Source of the DNA: Polaromonas sp. OV174
GTDB taxonomy: Bacteria > Pseudomonadota > Gammaproteobacteria > Burkholderiales > Burkholderiaceae_C
Assembly: GCF_900112285.1 (NCBI RefSeq)
Contig: NZ_FOKZ01000006.1
Coordinates: forward strand, 124,001-188,000
DNA length: 64,000 bases
Direction: 5' to 3'
In this document: piece by piece, positions 1 to 8,490 of the stretch
Layout of the letters: each line of letters begins with the position of its first letter
How positions within the stretch are numbered: position 1 is the stretch's first letter
Made by a program: the position numbers and the translations under genes
Notes under the pieces: model-generated
The model's input: only the letters and a program-made list of their open reading frames with translations
The model's database searches: none
What the model was told of the DNA's origin: nothing

Positions 1-951
1 AATGTTTTGGCCGCAAAGCGCGCGGCCGCAGTAGCCGCACAGCGTAATTCGCATGCCGGTGATGATGTGTGGCACTGGCCCCTTGGCAGTCCGGCGGCCA
101 CGGCCGCCAGCCACCGCCTGCAGCTCGGACCACTCGGCCGGTGTGAGCAGGGCAGGGTAGTAGCCGGGGAGGTTGTATTGCTCGCCGGCCAGCAATAGCT
201 CTTTTTCGCCTATCAGGGCGCGCTGGTGGATCAGGCGGTAGATCTGCAGCGCCTGGGGGCCGCGCCCGGTCAGCGACAGGCCACGAGTGTGCAACTCACG
301 CACAATGCTGCTGGCACCATGGCCGCGCCGGTACAGATCCAGGCCGGCATGCACCGCTTCTACTCGGCTCGGCACAATTTGCCATTTGCCGTCCACCAGC
401 TCCAGCCAGGCCGGGTCTTTGCCATTGCGGATCAGCCCGGTGTAGGTGCCCGCCATCCAGCCCTCGCACTGCCGGCGAATGCTGGCCAGCACCCGCTTGC
501 TCTTGGTGTCGCTCTCTTCGTGGGCTCGAATCATCACCAGCAGCGAATAGACCAGGTCCATGGGATTGGCCTTAAGGTGCTCGCGGCTGTAGGTCTTTCC
601 GTCGCTGGCCGTGACGACGGTGATGCCTGCATTTACAATCTGGGCTAGTTGCGCTTGGGCCTGGATGGGCTCGGCGCGGGAGAGTCGATCCAGTCCCTCG
701 ACGATCAAGACCGACCCAACTGGTACGCGGCCGGCATCAACCGCCGCCAAAAAGACTCCCAGGGCGCCCGATTTGATGTGCTGCTGATGATAGGCCGAGA
801 GGCCCTCGTCCTTTAGGGAGAGCGAGTCGTCAAGCTGCAGGCCGTGCTCCTCTGCCCAGCGCGCCGCATACGCGCGCTGCCGCTCGCCGCTATGACCAGC
901 TGCTTGGCGCGGATCAGAAAACCGCATATAGCTATAAACCAGACCACCCAT
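1..951 (-). CDS. Large serine recombinase (resolvase/integrase family), 3' end cut by window edge
   Basis: A reading frame of 317 codons is open from ATG at 951 to the left edge. The start has an AAGGGG ribosome site six bases upstream. The N-terminus carries the resolvase catalytic pattern [11 protein letters not shown] (nucleophile Ser about residue 12) followed by SGERQ, and the later EGLDRLSR block supplies the conserved arginine-containing motif. A recombinase domain follows ([30 protein letters not shown]), then the start of a zinc ribbon ([10 protein letters not shown]) where the window ends. This is the architecture of large serine integrases of phages and islands. It faces rimO with only 12 bp between the two start codons, so it may mark the end of an integrated element extending left. 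A domesticated invertase-like gene is the alternative. Confidence 0.88.
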   Translation of the reverse strand, partial: MGGLVYSYMRFSDPRQAAGHSGERQRAYAARWAEEHGLQLDDSLSLKDEGLSAYHQQHIKSGALGVFLAAVDAGRVPVGSVLIVEGLDRLSRAEPIQAQAQLAQIVNAGITVVTASDGKTYSREHLKANPMDLVYSLLVMIRAHEESDTKSKRVLASIRRQCEGWMAGTYTGLIRNGKDPAWLELVDGKWQIVPSRVEAVHAGLDLYRRGHGASSIVRELHTRGLSLTGRGPQALQIYRLIHQRALIGEKELLLAGEQYNLPGYYPALLTPAEWSELQAVAGGRGRRTAKGPVPHIITGMRITLCGYCGRALCGQNI

Positions 952-963
952 AACGAACCCCTT

Positions 964-2349
964 ATGACCACACAATTAGACCGCGCCCCACGTATAGGTA
1001 TGGTATCGCTAGGTTGCCCCAAAGCGCTTACCGATTCCGAGTTGATCCTGACGCAACTCAACGCCGAGGGCTACCAGACCTCCAAAACCTTTGAGGGCGC
1101 GGATCTGGTGATCGTCAATACCTGCGGCTTTATCGATGATGCCGTCAAGGAAAGCCTGGACACGATTGGCGAGGCGCTGGCAGAAAATGGCCGGGTCATC
1201 GTGACCGGCTGTTTGGGCGCCAAGGCGGGTGAGGGCGGCGGCAACCTAGTGCGGCAGATGCACCCTAGCGTGCTGGCGGTGACTGGCCCGCATGCCACGC
1301 AGGAGGTGATGGATGCCGTTCATCTGAATTTGCCCAAGCCGCATGACCCCTTTGTGGATCTGGTGCCCAATTCCTTTGGCGTGGCCGGCATCAAGCTGAC
1401 GCCCAGGCATTACGCCTATCTGAAAATCAGCGAAGGCTGCAACCATCGCTGTACCTTTTGCATCATCCCGTCGATGCGGGGTGATTTGGTGTCGCGTCCG
1501 ATTGGCGATGTGCTCGGTGAGGCCAAGGCCTTGTTTGAGGGTGGCGTCAAAGAGTTGCTGGTGATCAGTCAGGACACGTCGGCCTATGGCGTCGATGTTA
1601 AATACCGCACCGGCTTCTGGGATGGCAAGCCGGTCAAGACGCGCATGTTGGAGCTGGTTCAGGCGCTGGGCGAGATTGCCGAGCCTTACGGCGCCTGGGT
1701 GCGTTTGCACTATGTCTATCCCTACCCAAGTGTGGACGAAATACTTCCTCTGATGGCCACGGGCAAGGTGCTGCCGTATCTGGATGTGCCTTTGCAGCAC
1801 AGTCACCCGGATGTGCTCAAGCGCATGAAACGCCCGGCCAGTGGCGAGAAAAATCTGGAGCGCATTGCACGCTGGCGCGAGATTTGTCCCGAGATCGTGA
1901 TCCGCAGTACCTTTATTGCCGGTTTCCCGGGCGAAACTGAGGCCGAATTCGAGCATTTGCTGGACTTCATGCGCGAAGCCAAAATTGACCGTGCTGGTTG
2001 TTTTGCCTATAGCGCCGTGGAAGGCGCCACGGCCAACGACATTCCCGGCATGCTGCCTCTGGAGTTGCGTGAAGAGCGACGTGCGCGGTTTATGGCGGTT
2101 GCCGAAGCCGTTTCAAGCCAGAAGCTGCAACAGCGCGTGGGCGCCACCATGCAGGTGTTGGTGGACTCGGCACCAGCCTTGGGGCGCAAGGGCGGCACCG
2201 GCCGTTCTTATGCCGATGCGCCCGAGATTGATGGCGTGGTCAAACTGCTGCCGCCTGAGAAGATCAGCAAAACGCTGAAGGTCGGCGAATTTACCCGGGC
2301 CCGCATTGTTGGTGTCCAGGGTCATGATTTGGTGGCGCTACCCATATAG
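964..2349 (+). CDS. rimO: Ribosomal protein uS12 methylthiotransferase RimO
   Basis: RimO is a radical-SAM enzyme that adds a methylthio group to an aspartate of ribosomal protein S12. The 461-residue product has the three N-terminal UPF0004 cysteines (C18 in SLGCPK, C54 in VNTCGF, C83 in VTGC) for one iron-sulfur cluster. The radical-SAM CxxxCxxC motif is C159/C163/C166 in [13 protein letters not shown], and a C-terminal TRAM region follows. The frame stays open upstream to 844, but ATG 964 fits the family N-terminus, and the upstream part overlaps the divergent recombinase. Because of that overlap, any rimO promoter must lie inside or under the recombinase start. A terminator-like hairpin follows at 2366. 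Identity is firm. Confidence 0.96.
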   Translation: MTTQLDRAPRIGMVSLGCPKALTDSELILTQLNAEGYQTSKTFEGADLVIVNTCGFIDDAVKESLDTIGEALAENGRVIVTGCLGAKAGEGGGNLVRQMHPSVLAVTGPHATQEVMDAVHLNLPKPHDPFVDLVPNSFGVAGIKLTPRHYAYLKISEGCNHRCTFCIIPSMRGDLVSRPIGDVLGEAKALFEGGVKELLVISQDTSAYGVDVKYRTGFWDGKPVKTRMLELVQALGEIAEPYGAWVRLHYVYPYPSVDEILPLMATGKVLPYLDVPLQHSHPDVLKRMKRPASGEKNLERIARWREICPEIVIRSTFIAGFPGETEAEFEHLLDFMREAKIDRAGCFAYSAVEGATANDIPGMLPLELREERRARFMAVAEAVSSQKLQQRVGATMQVLVDSAPALGRKGGTGRSYADAPEIDGVVKLLPPEKISKTLKVGEFTRARIVGVQGHDLVALPI

Positions 2350-2365
2350 AACTTGCTTGGTGCTG

Positions 2366-2416
2366 AAAAGGCTTCGGCAGCCCTGTACTGGTGACGGGGT
2401 AGTGCGAAGCTTTTTT
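2366..2416 (+). terminator. Probable rho-independent terminator of rimO
   Basis: An outer stem AAAAGGCTTCG pairs with CGAAGCTTTT (one G-U pair). It encloses a second stem, CCCTGT with ACGGGG, and is followed by a run of six T. It starts 17 bases after the rimO stop. Confidence 0.7.
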
Positions 2417-2461
2417 GCGGCCATGTCAGCGTCGCCTTTCGCAAGTTTGGGCTGAAAACAA

Positions 2462-2494
2462 AAAAGGCCTCTGTTTTCACAGAGGCCTTTTATT
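2462..2494 (-). terminator. Terminator of the downstream tRNA-Leu copy
   Basis: On the minus strand, AAAAGGCCTCTGT and ACAGAGGCCTTTT form a perfect stem around a GAAA loop and end in T residues. It sits just downstream of the tRNA whose 3' end is at 2498. Confidence 0.8.
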
Positions 2495-2497
2495 TTC

Positions 2498-2582
2498 TGG
2501 TGCCCGGGAGAGAACTCGAATCTCCACATTTTGCAATACACGGACCTGAACCGTGCGCGTCTACCAATTCCGCCACCCGGGC
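2498..2582 (-). tRNA. tRNA-Leu (anticodon CAG), copy 1
   Basis: This is an 85-nt class II tRNA with encoded CCA. The acceptor stem is GCCCGGG/CCCGGGC, the anticodon stem-loop is CACGG-TTCAGGT-CCGTG, and the T arm is GGAGATTCGAGTTCTCTCC. The long variable arm is ATT-GCAA-AAT. It differs from the second copy by a compensating pair in that arm, so both copies look functional. Confidence 0.95.
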
Positions 2583-2764
2583 ATGCGCGTAGTTTACCAC
2601 TGTGCGAGGGGGGTGATTCCGGTTCGGATGGATTTTTGCCTGACATCGGGCACAAAAAATTGTGCGTCCAATCTGGCGATGTGTTGATCCCGAGAATTTT
2701 TCGACAGCTCGGTTGCGATGATGATGCGTTGACGAATGGTTCTACATTCGTAGATCGGAAAATA

Positions 2765-2797
2765 AAAAAGGCCCCTGTTTTCACAGAGGCCTTTTAT
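2765..2797 (-). terminator. Terminator of the upstream tRNA-Leu copy
   Basis: On the minus strand, AAAAGGCCTCTGT pairs with ACAGGGGCCTTTT (one G-U pair) around a GAAA loop, followed by T residues. It is nearly identical to the hairpin at 2462, so tRNA plus terminator were duplicated as a unit. Confidence 0.78.
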
Positions 2798-2802
2798 TTT
2801 TT

Positions 2803-2887
2803 TGGTGCCCGGGAGAGAACTCGAATCTCCACATCTTGCGATACACGGACCTGAACCGTGCGCGTCTACCAATTCCGCCACCCGGGC
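2803..2887 (-). tRNA. tRNA-Leu (anticodon CAG), copy 2
   Basis: This 85-nt tRNA with encoded CCA has the same acceptor, anticodon and T arms as the copy at 2498-2582. Its variable arm reads ATC-GCAA-GAT, so the U-A pair of the other copy is replaced by C-G and the stem is kept. It lies about 220 bp upstream of copy 1 in the direction of transcription. Confidence 0.95.
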
Positions 2888-3151
2888 ATGTATGCAGTTT
2901 ACCATTAGCGGAGCGCCTTTTCAGGGAGGTCTGCTCTAATTTCCATATTTCTTGCAGAATTTCAATGCGACGTGATGGCATTCGCTGATTCTTCGGTGAC
3001 TTCGCCTGGTGATTCCGGCCTGCATGAAGGATCGCGTCAAGGAGCGACACATGGTTTTCATGGATCGCGGCTAATATCTGTTCCAGTATGCTCCTGCAAA
3101 ACTGCATCCCGGCGGGCCAATCCCCTATATTCAAGTCCGTGCATCAACAAC

Positions 3152-5512
3152 GTGTTGTTGTTCCCGGCATCTGACGAAAAGAGACCTCTTATCAAAACAA
3201 CTCATCAAACCTCAGGCACCTCGTCCGGACTACTCGCCGAATTCGAGGGCACCGTTTCAGGCCATCGCGATGGCCATGGTTTTGTGTTGCGCGACGACGG
3301 CGAGGCTGACATCTACCTGCCGCCCAACGAAATGCGTGCCGTGCTGCACAAGGACCGCGTCAAGGCGCGCATCGTGCGGCATGACCGCAAAAACCGACCC
3401 GAAGGCCGCGTCACCGAAATCATCGAGCGCTCATCCAACCCCATCATTGGCCGCTTGCTGCAGGAAAGTGGCGTCTGGCTGGTCGCCCCCGAAGACAAGC
3501 GCTACGGCCAGGATGTGCTGATTCCCAAGGGCGGTATTGGCGCGGCCAAGCCCGGGCAGATTGTGGTGGTTCAACTGACCGAGCCGCCGGCCCTGTTTGG
3601 CCAGCCCGTGGGCCGAGTCAAGGAAGTGCTGGGCGAGATGGATGACCCGGGCATGGAAATTGAAATCGCCGTGCGCAAATATGGCGTGCCGCATGAGTTC
3701 AGCGAAGCTGCCCTGGCCCTGGCCCGCACTTTGCCAGACGCAGTACGTCCGGCTGACAAAAAGCAACGCGTAGACCTGACCGATGTCCCCCTGGTCACGA
3801 TTGACGGCGAAGACGCCCGCGATTTCGATGATGCCGTCTATTGCGAGCCCGCCAAGGTGGGGCGCGGCAAGGGCTGGCGCCTGCTGGTCGCCATTGCCGA
3901 TGTCAGTCATTACGTGGAAACCGGTAGCGCCATCGATATTGATGCCTACGACCGGGCCACCAGCGTGTATTTTCCGCGCCGCGTGATCCCCATGCTGCCG
4001 GAAAAACTCTCCAACGGCCTGTGCTCGCTCAACCCCAATGTAGAGCGTCTGTGCATGGTCTGCGACATGCTGGTCAACGCCAAGGGTGAGGTTCATGCCT
4101 ACCAGTTTTACCCGGCCGTGATGCTCAGCCAAGCCCGTTTTACCTATACCGAGGTGGCCGCCATTTTGGCCAACACACGTGGCCCGGAGGCCGCGCAGCG
4201 CAAGGCGCTGGTGCCGAATTTGCTGGACTTGCATGATGTTTACCAGGCCTTGCTCAAGGGCCGGGGCGTCCGCGGTGCCGTTGATTTCGAAACCACCGAA
4301 ACCCAGATCGTCTGTGACGAAGTGGGACGCATTGAGAAAATCGTGCCGCGTACCCGCAACGTGGCGCACCGCCTGATCGAAGAAGCCATGCTGGCCGCCA
4401 ATGTCTGTTCGGCCGACTTCATTGCGCAGAGCAAGCATGTGGGTCTGTTTCGCGTGCACGAGGGCCCGACGCCCGAAAAAAATGAGATGCTGCGCAATTA
4501 CCTCAAGGCGATAGGCTTGGGGATGACCATTAGCGACGAGCCAACGCCGGGTGAGTTCCAGCAGATTGCCATGGCCACCAAGGACAGGCCGGATGCGCAG
4601 CAAATTCATTCGATGCTGCTGCGCTCCATGCAACAGGCGATTTACACGCCCATGAATAACGGCCATTTTGGCCTGGCCTACGAGGCCTACACCCACTTCA
4701 CCAGTCCCATCCGCCGTTATCCCGACTTGCTGGTGCATCGCGTCATCAAGGCGATCCTGAACAAGAAAAAATATCAGTTGCCTGTCCTGCCCACGCCGGG
4801 CGAGGCCGAGGCCAAGCTGTCCAAGCGGCTGGCTGCCCGAGTAAAGAGTCCGGATGAGAAGCCCCAAAAGGCGACGCCAGATCAACTGGCCTGGCAGGCA
4901 GCCGGCCTGCACTGCAGCGCCAACGAGCGCCGGGCCGATGAAGCCAGTCGCGATGTGGAAGCCTGGCTCAAGTGCAAATACATGCACGAACATTTGGGCG
5001 AGGAGTTTGGCGGCGTGGTAACGGCTGCCACCGGCTTCGGCATCTTTGTGACGCTGGACGCCATGTATGTGGAGGGCCTGGTGCACATCACCGAGCTTGG
5101 GGGTGAATATTTCCGTTTTGACGAAGCGCGTCAGGAACTGCGCGGCGAGCGCAGCGGCCTTCGCTATGCCATTGGCACGCGGGTCCGGGTGCAGGTCAGC
5201 CGGGTTGACCTGGATGGCCGGAAAATTGACTTTCGTCTGGTGCACGAGGGCGAGGACAAGGCGGCCGGCGTGCTGAGCCGTGCCAAAAGGGACAAGGCCG
5301 GTGGCTCTGCCGTTGAATTGCCAGTCCACGAGGGCCGCGCCGCGCGTCGTGCCGAAGGCAAGGGGGCGGGCAAGCACGCCAAGTCGCATGCCGGCAGCCG
5401 TGCTGTCGGTGTTGACAATGCTGCTAAATCGCTGGCTCGGCCCGCTAAGGCCGCGGCCAAGAAATCAGCCGGCAAACCCGATCGCAAGCCAGGCAAAAAG
5501 CCGCGTCGCTAG
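3152..5512 (+). CDS. rnr: Ribonuclease R (3'-5' exoribonuclease), start uncertain
   Basis: RNase R degrades structured RNA from the 3' end. The order of regions is as expected: an N-terminal cold-shock-like part (GTVSGHRDGHGFVLRDD), the RNB catalytic domain with TIDGEDARDFDDAVY and the YFPRRVIPMLPEKLS block, the FTSPIRRYPDLLVHR motif, an S1 domain (FGGVVTAATGFGIFVTLDAMYVEGLVHI), and a Lys/Ala-rich basic tail. There is no well-placed ATG. The in-frame ATG at 2972 would add about 60 atypical residues. I chose GTG 3152; TTG 3155/3158 or a still later non-ATG start are possible. The basic tail may help RNA or ribosome binding. Identity is firm, the 5' end is not. Confidence 0.9.
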   Translation: MLLFPASDEKRPLIKTTHQTSGTSSGLLAEFEGTVSGHRDGHGFVLRDDGEADIYLPPNEMRAVLHKDRVKARIVRHDRKNRPEGRVTEIIERSSNPIIGRLLQESGVWLVAPEDKRYGQDVLIPKGGIGAAKPGQIVVVQLTEPPALFGQPVGRVKEVLGEMDDPGMEIEIAVRKYGVPHEFSEAALALARTLPDAVRPADKKQRVDLTDVPLVTIDGEDARDFDDAVYCEPAKVGRGKGWRLLVAIADVSHYVETGSAIDIDAYDRATSVYFPRRVIPMLPEKLSNGLCSLNPNVERLCMVCDMLVNAKGEVHAYQFYPAVMLSQARFTYTEVAAILANTRGPEAAQRKALVPNLLDLHDVYQALLKGRGVRGAVDFETTETQIVCDEVGRIEKIVPRTRNVAHRLIEEAMLAANVCSADFIAQSKHVGLFRVHEGPTPEKNEMLRNYLKAIGLGMTISDEPTPGEFQQIAMATKDRPDAQQIHSMLLRSMQQAIYTPMNNGHFGLAYEAYTHFTSPIRRYPDLLVHRVIKAILNKKKYQLPVLPTPGEAEAKLSKRLAARVKSPDEKPQKATPDQLAWQAAGLHCSANERRADEASRDVEAWLKCKYMHEHLGEEFGGVVTAATGFGIFVTLDAMYVEGLVHITELGGEYFRFDEARQELRGERSGLRYAIGTRVRVQVSRVDLDGRKIDFRLVHEGEDKAAGVLSRAKRDKAGGSAVELPVHEGRAARRAEGKGAGKHAKSHAGSRAVGVDNAAKSLARPAKAAAKKSAGKPDRKPGKKPRR

Positions 5513-5566
5513 GATGCTCATGACGCCTCTTTTTCAACTCTTGGCGGTGCGCCTGTTCGGAACGTT

Positions 5567-6133
5567 ATGCTGATCCAGATTCTTGGCTTTTTGCTTGAGA
5601 CGGTTTTCTTTTTGCTGATTGCATCAGCGCTGCTGCGAGCCTGGATGAACTGGGTGCGCATCAATATGGTGGCGCAGCCCGGCAGTTTTGTGATGGCCTT
5701 GACCGATTGGCTGGTCAAGCCGCTACGTCGGATTTTGCCCAAATCCCTGGCCCGGTCACGACTGGATTGGGCCAGCGTGCTGGCCGCCGCCTTGTTGGCG
5801 CTGGCCTATGCCTTGCTGTGGTGGCTGTTGTTCGGCCTGTTGCTGGGCGCTGCCAACTTCATGGGTTCTTCGCCCGTGGCTTGGCTGGGCGTGCTGGCTT
5901 TTGCCCTGAAGATGCTGGTTCGGGTGACGCTGCAAACCTTGTTCATCCTGGTGTTGGGCTATGCCCTGATGTCCTGGATTCAACCTGGCTCGCCGGCTTA
6001 CGGCTTGCTGGGGCGCTTGACCGAGCCCTTGCTGACGCCGTTGCGGCGCGTGATTCCGACGGTGGGCGGCGTCGATCTGTCGGCACTGGTGCTGCTGCTG
6101 GTGCTGCAGATCGGCATGATGGTGCTGGCTTAG
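5567..6133 (+). CDS. YggT-family integral membrane protein
   Basis: The 188-residue, very hydrophobic protein has two copies of the YggT repeat. In each, a membrane helix is followed by a basic turn such as DWLVKPLRRILP (about residues 45-58) and TEPLLTPLRRVIP (about 150-163). About four to five membrane segments are visible. YggT proteins are linked to osmotic tolerance and envelope or cell-division functions in various bacteria, and no precise activity can be assigned here. It follows rnr by about 55 bp and converges on nnr. Confidence 0.85.
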   Translation: MLIQILGFLLETVFFLLIASALLRAWMNWVRINMVAQPGSFVMALTDWLVKPLRRILPKSLARSRLDWASVLAAALLALAYALLWWLLFGLLLGAANFMGSSPVAWLGVLAFALKMLVRVTLQTLFILVLGYALMSWIQPGSPAYGLLGRLTEPLLTPLRRVIPTVGGVDLSALVLLLVLQIGMMVLA

Positions 6134-6243
6134 AGCCGCAAACAAAACCCTCCTGGCGTCGTTGTGCCGCCTTGCCGTGCTGCAGCACTGTCTGCGGCCA
6201 CACGCCTAGCCAGGACCGCTGCGCTGGGTTTTGATGGCGGCTC

Positions 6244-7785
6244 TTAACGGCGCTGTGACTCGGCCAGCGCTGACGCCGTCAGCGCCTGGCCGGGGCGCTC
6301 GCTGGCCCATTCATCGGCGATGCGGCCATGGGCAAACACCGCAGCGCAGGCCGCCTCAAAATCACTCAGGCCGCTGGCCAGATAGGCTCCCAGCATGCCC
6401 GCCAGCACATCGCCGGTGCCTGCCGTGGCCAGCAGGGCATTGCCCGAGGCATTGATCATGTCGGGCTGGCCCGGGGCGGCGATGACACTGCCCGAACCCT
6501 TGAGTACCACCACGCACTGAAAGCGCTCGGCCAACTGCCGGGCGAACGTCAGGCGGTCGGCCTGCACCGCGGTGCTGGTCACGCCAGCCAGGCGCGCGGC
6601 TTCCAGCGGGTGGGGTGTCAGCACCGTGCTGTAGCCGCGGCCCTGGCGGGCTAGTAGTTGGGCTTGCAGCTGCGGGTCTGTGGCGATGGCATTGAGCGCG
6701 TCCGCGTCCAGCACGGCGCGCGGCGCCGTGGACAGCACTTTGGCGAGCACGCTGCGGATCGCGTCGCCGCCGCCACAGCCGCAGACCACGACTTGCTGCT
6801 GCAGGTCCAGCGCCGCCGGGCTGCGGAACATCAGCTCGGCTTGCGTCGTATCGACGGTGAGCCCGGCATCGCCCAGCAAGGCGACAAAGACCCGGCCCGC
6901 GCCCGCATGCAGTGCCGCGCGGGCGGCCAACAGCGCCGCCCCCGTCATGTGGCTGCTGCCGGCAGACTGGCCACCCAGCACGGCCACATCGCCAAACGTG
7001 CCTTTGTGGCTGGCGTGAGGGGCGCTGGTACGTGGTGGCTGGCCCGCGCGGTCTGCGCCCAGCAGCCAGGCGCTGGGGGCGACGCTGCTGACGGGCTGGA
7101 CGTCCAGATCATCCAGCCAGACCTGGCCCGCGCAGTCCCGGCCGCTGGCCGTGAACAGGCCTGGCTTGAGGCTCAGCAGGCTTAAGGTAAAAGTGGCTGC
7201 AGCGCTTGATGGATGGGTGCTGGCAGCTATTGATTTGGTAGTATTTCCCAGGTTGAAGCAACCTGTGTCGGCATCCAGTCCGGTCGGCACATCCACCGCC
7301 AGCCGAGGAGCAGGGCTGGCCTGCATCAGCGCCAGCCATTGCAGCATCAGCGCCGTGCCGGAGCGTCTGGGGTCCAGCCTGCCGCCAATGCCCAGCAGCG
7401 CATCAATGCAAAAGTCAAACCCTTGCGGCGGATGCGCTGCCACGGCAACGCCGGCGGCCAGGGCTCTTTGGCGCGCCGCCTCGGCGTCCGGCGGCAAGCT
7501 GCTTGGGCCGGCGGACGAGCCGGTCCAGGTCACGACCACGGTTTTGCCTAGCCTATGCAGCTGCAGCGCCGCCTCGAAGCCATCGCCGCCGTTGTTGCCA
7601 GGCCCGCAGGCCACCCAGATGTGCTGGGCGTGGGGTGCCAGCGCCAGGGTCAGCCTGGCCACGGCCAGCCCGGCACGCTGCATCAGCGTATGCGGCGCCA
7701 GGCTGGCGGCAGCCTGCAGCTCAAGCTGGCGGGTGGCGGCCACGCTATACAGCGGCTGGCTGAAATTGCTGGAGATTCTTTGCAT
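6244..7785 (-). CDS. nnr: Bifunctional NAD(P)HX epimerase / ADP-dependent dehydratase
   Basis: This enzyme repairs hydrated NADH and NADPH. The N-terminal epimerase (YjeF_N) domain shows MQRAGLAVARL and ACGPGNNGGDGFEAA. The C-terminal ADP-dependent dehydratase domain shows HKGTFGDVAVLGG, TPHPLEAARL, VLKGSGSVIA and NASGNALLATAGTGDVLAGM. The length, 513 residues, matches the fused enzyme. The segment at 7195-7241, in the region between the two domains, carries a copy of the dispersed palindromic repeat described below. That suggests the repeat was inserted into a tolerant linker. Identity is firm. Confidence 0.94.
   Translation of the reverse strand: MQRISSNFSQPLYSVAATRQLELQAAASLAPHTLMQRAGLAVARLTLALAPHAQHIWVACGPGNNGGDGFEAALQLHRLGKTVVVTWTGSSAGPSSLPPDAEAARQRALAAGVAVAAHPPQGFDFCIDALLGIGGRLDPRRSGTALMLQWLALMQASPAPRLAVDVPTGLDADTGCFNLGNTTKSIAASTHPSSAAATFTLSLLSLKPGLFTASGRDCAGQVWLDDLDVQPVSSVAPSAWLLGADRAGQPPRTSAPHASHKGTFGDVAVLGGQSAGSSHMTGAALLAARAALHAGAGRVFVALLGDAGLTVDTTQAELMFRSPAALDLQQQVVVCGCGGGDAIRSVLAKVLSTAPRAVLDADALNAIATDPQLQAQLLARQGRGYSTVLTPHPLEAARLAGVTSTAVQADRLTFARQLAERFQCVVVLKGSGSVIAAPGQPDMINASGNALLATAGTGDVLAGMLGAYLASGLSDFEAACAAVFAHGRIADEWASERPGQALTASALAESQRR
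7195..7241 (+). repeat. Dispersed palindromic repeat, copy in nnr
   Basis: Contains CAGCGCTTGATGG, then GGCAGCTATTGATTTGGTAG; inside the coding region between the two Nnr domains. Confidence 0.65.
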
Positions 7786-7857
7786 GGCCTGATTGTGGTT
7801 TGTTATGGCGCTTTCGGCTGATCTTGATCTGTATGAGGGGTTGGGCGCAGGCGTAAA

Positions 7858-7879
7858 AAAGCCCGGTGAACCGGGCTTT
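7858..7879 (-). terminator. Terminator of the BON-LysM gene
   Basis: The perfect stem AAAGCCCGG/CCGGGCTTT has a 4-nt loop and is followed on the minus strand by a T run (7855-7860). It lies 24 bases past the stop of the gene at 7903-8406. Confidence 0.8.
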
Positions 7880-7902
7880 CAGTCAGGTGCCGCGCAGCGG
7901 TT

Positions 7903-8406
7903 TCAGGCCTCGGCCGGAATTCGCAGCAGCTGGCCCGGGTAAATCTTGTCCGGGTGCGTCAGCATGGGCTGGTTGGCTTCAAATATCAGCGTGTATTTGT
8001 TGGGCGTGCCGTAGAACTGCTTGCTGATCTTGGACAGGTTGTCACCGCTGATCACCGCGTACCATTGTGATTCAGGCGTGCTGTCGGCCACGGTCATCAT
8101 GTCATTGACGGCCACCACATTGGCCACGTTGCCGCAGCACAGCAATACTTTTTCCTTGGTCGCCTGGTCGGGCGCCACGCCAGCGACGGTGACGGTCGCG
8201 CTGGACCCGTCGAAGCTGACGGCGAGTGCGTCGACGTTCAGCTTCATGCTGATGATGTAGTTGCTGATGGCATCCCCTGCGGCCTGGTTCAGGGCTGCCA
8301 GATTTTCTGGCGTGGGGCTGGCGGCGGCGGCTTCCTGGGCTGCCTTGGCTTCGCCTCGCCCGAACAGCTTTTCGCCGGCCTCTTTGATGAAACTGAACAT
8401 ACCCAT
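7903..8406 (-). CDS. kbp: BON and LysM domain protein, Kbp/YgaU type
   Basis: The 167-residue protein has a short amphipathic N-terminus (MFSFIKEAGEKLFG). A BON domain follows (about residues 35-100; VSFDGSSATVTVAGVAPDQATKEKVLL), then a C-terminal LysM domain (about 110-165; YAVISGDNLSKISKQFYG ... IYPGQLLRIP). This order and length match the E. coli potassium-binding protein Kbp (YgaU), a cytoplasmic K+ sensor induced by osmotic stress. There is no signal peptide, in line with that role. The start at 8406 has GGAG 6 bases upstream. K+ binding here is inferred from family resemblance. Confidence 0.82.
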   Translation of the reverse strand: MGMFSFIKEAGEKLFGRGEAKAAQEAAAASPTPENLAALNQAAGDAISNYIISMKLNVDALAVSFDGSSATVTVAGVAPDQATKEKVLLCCGNVANVVAVNDMMTVADSTPESQWYAVISGDNLSKISKQFYGTPNKYTLIFEANQPMLTHPDKIYPGQLLRIPAEA

Positions 8407-8490
8407 GAGAACTCCAATCGGAAGTTAGAAGTTGAGTGCCTGGTACAAAATGCCCCGGGCGCTTTCACTATACCGGTTCGCCATGGCAGC

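Noticed and set aside
3431..5389. Long minus-strand open frame (652 codons) opposite rnr
   Set aside because: It is a mirror of the GC-rich rnr codons; its translation has no known motif, while the plus strand encodes RNase R.
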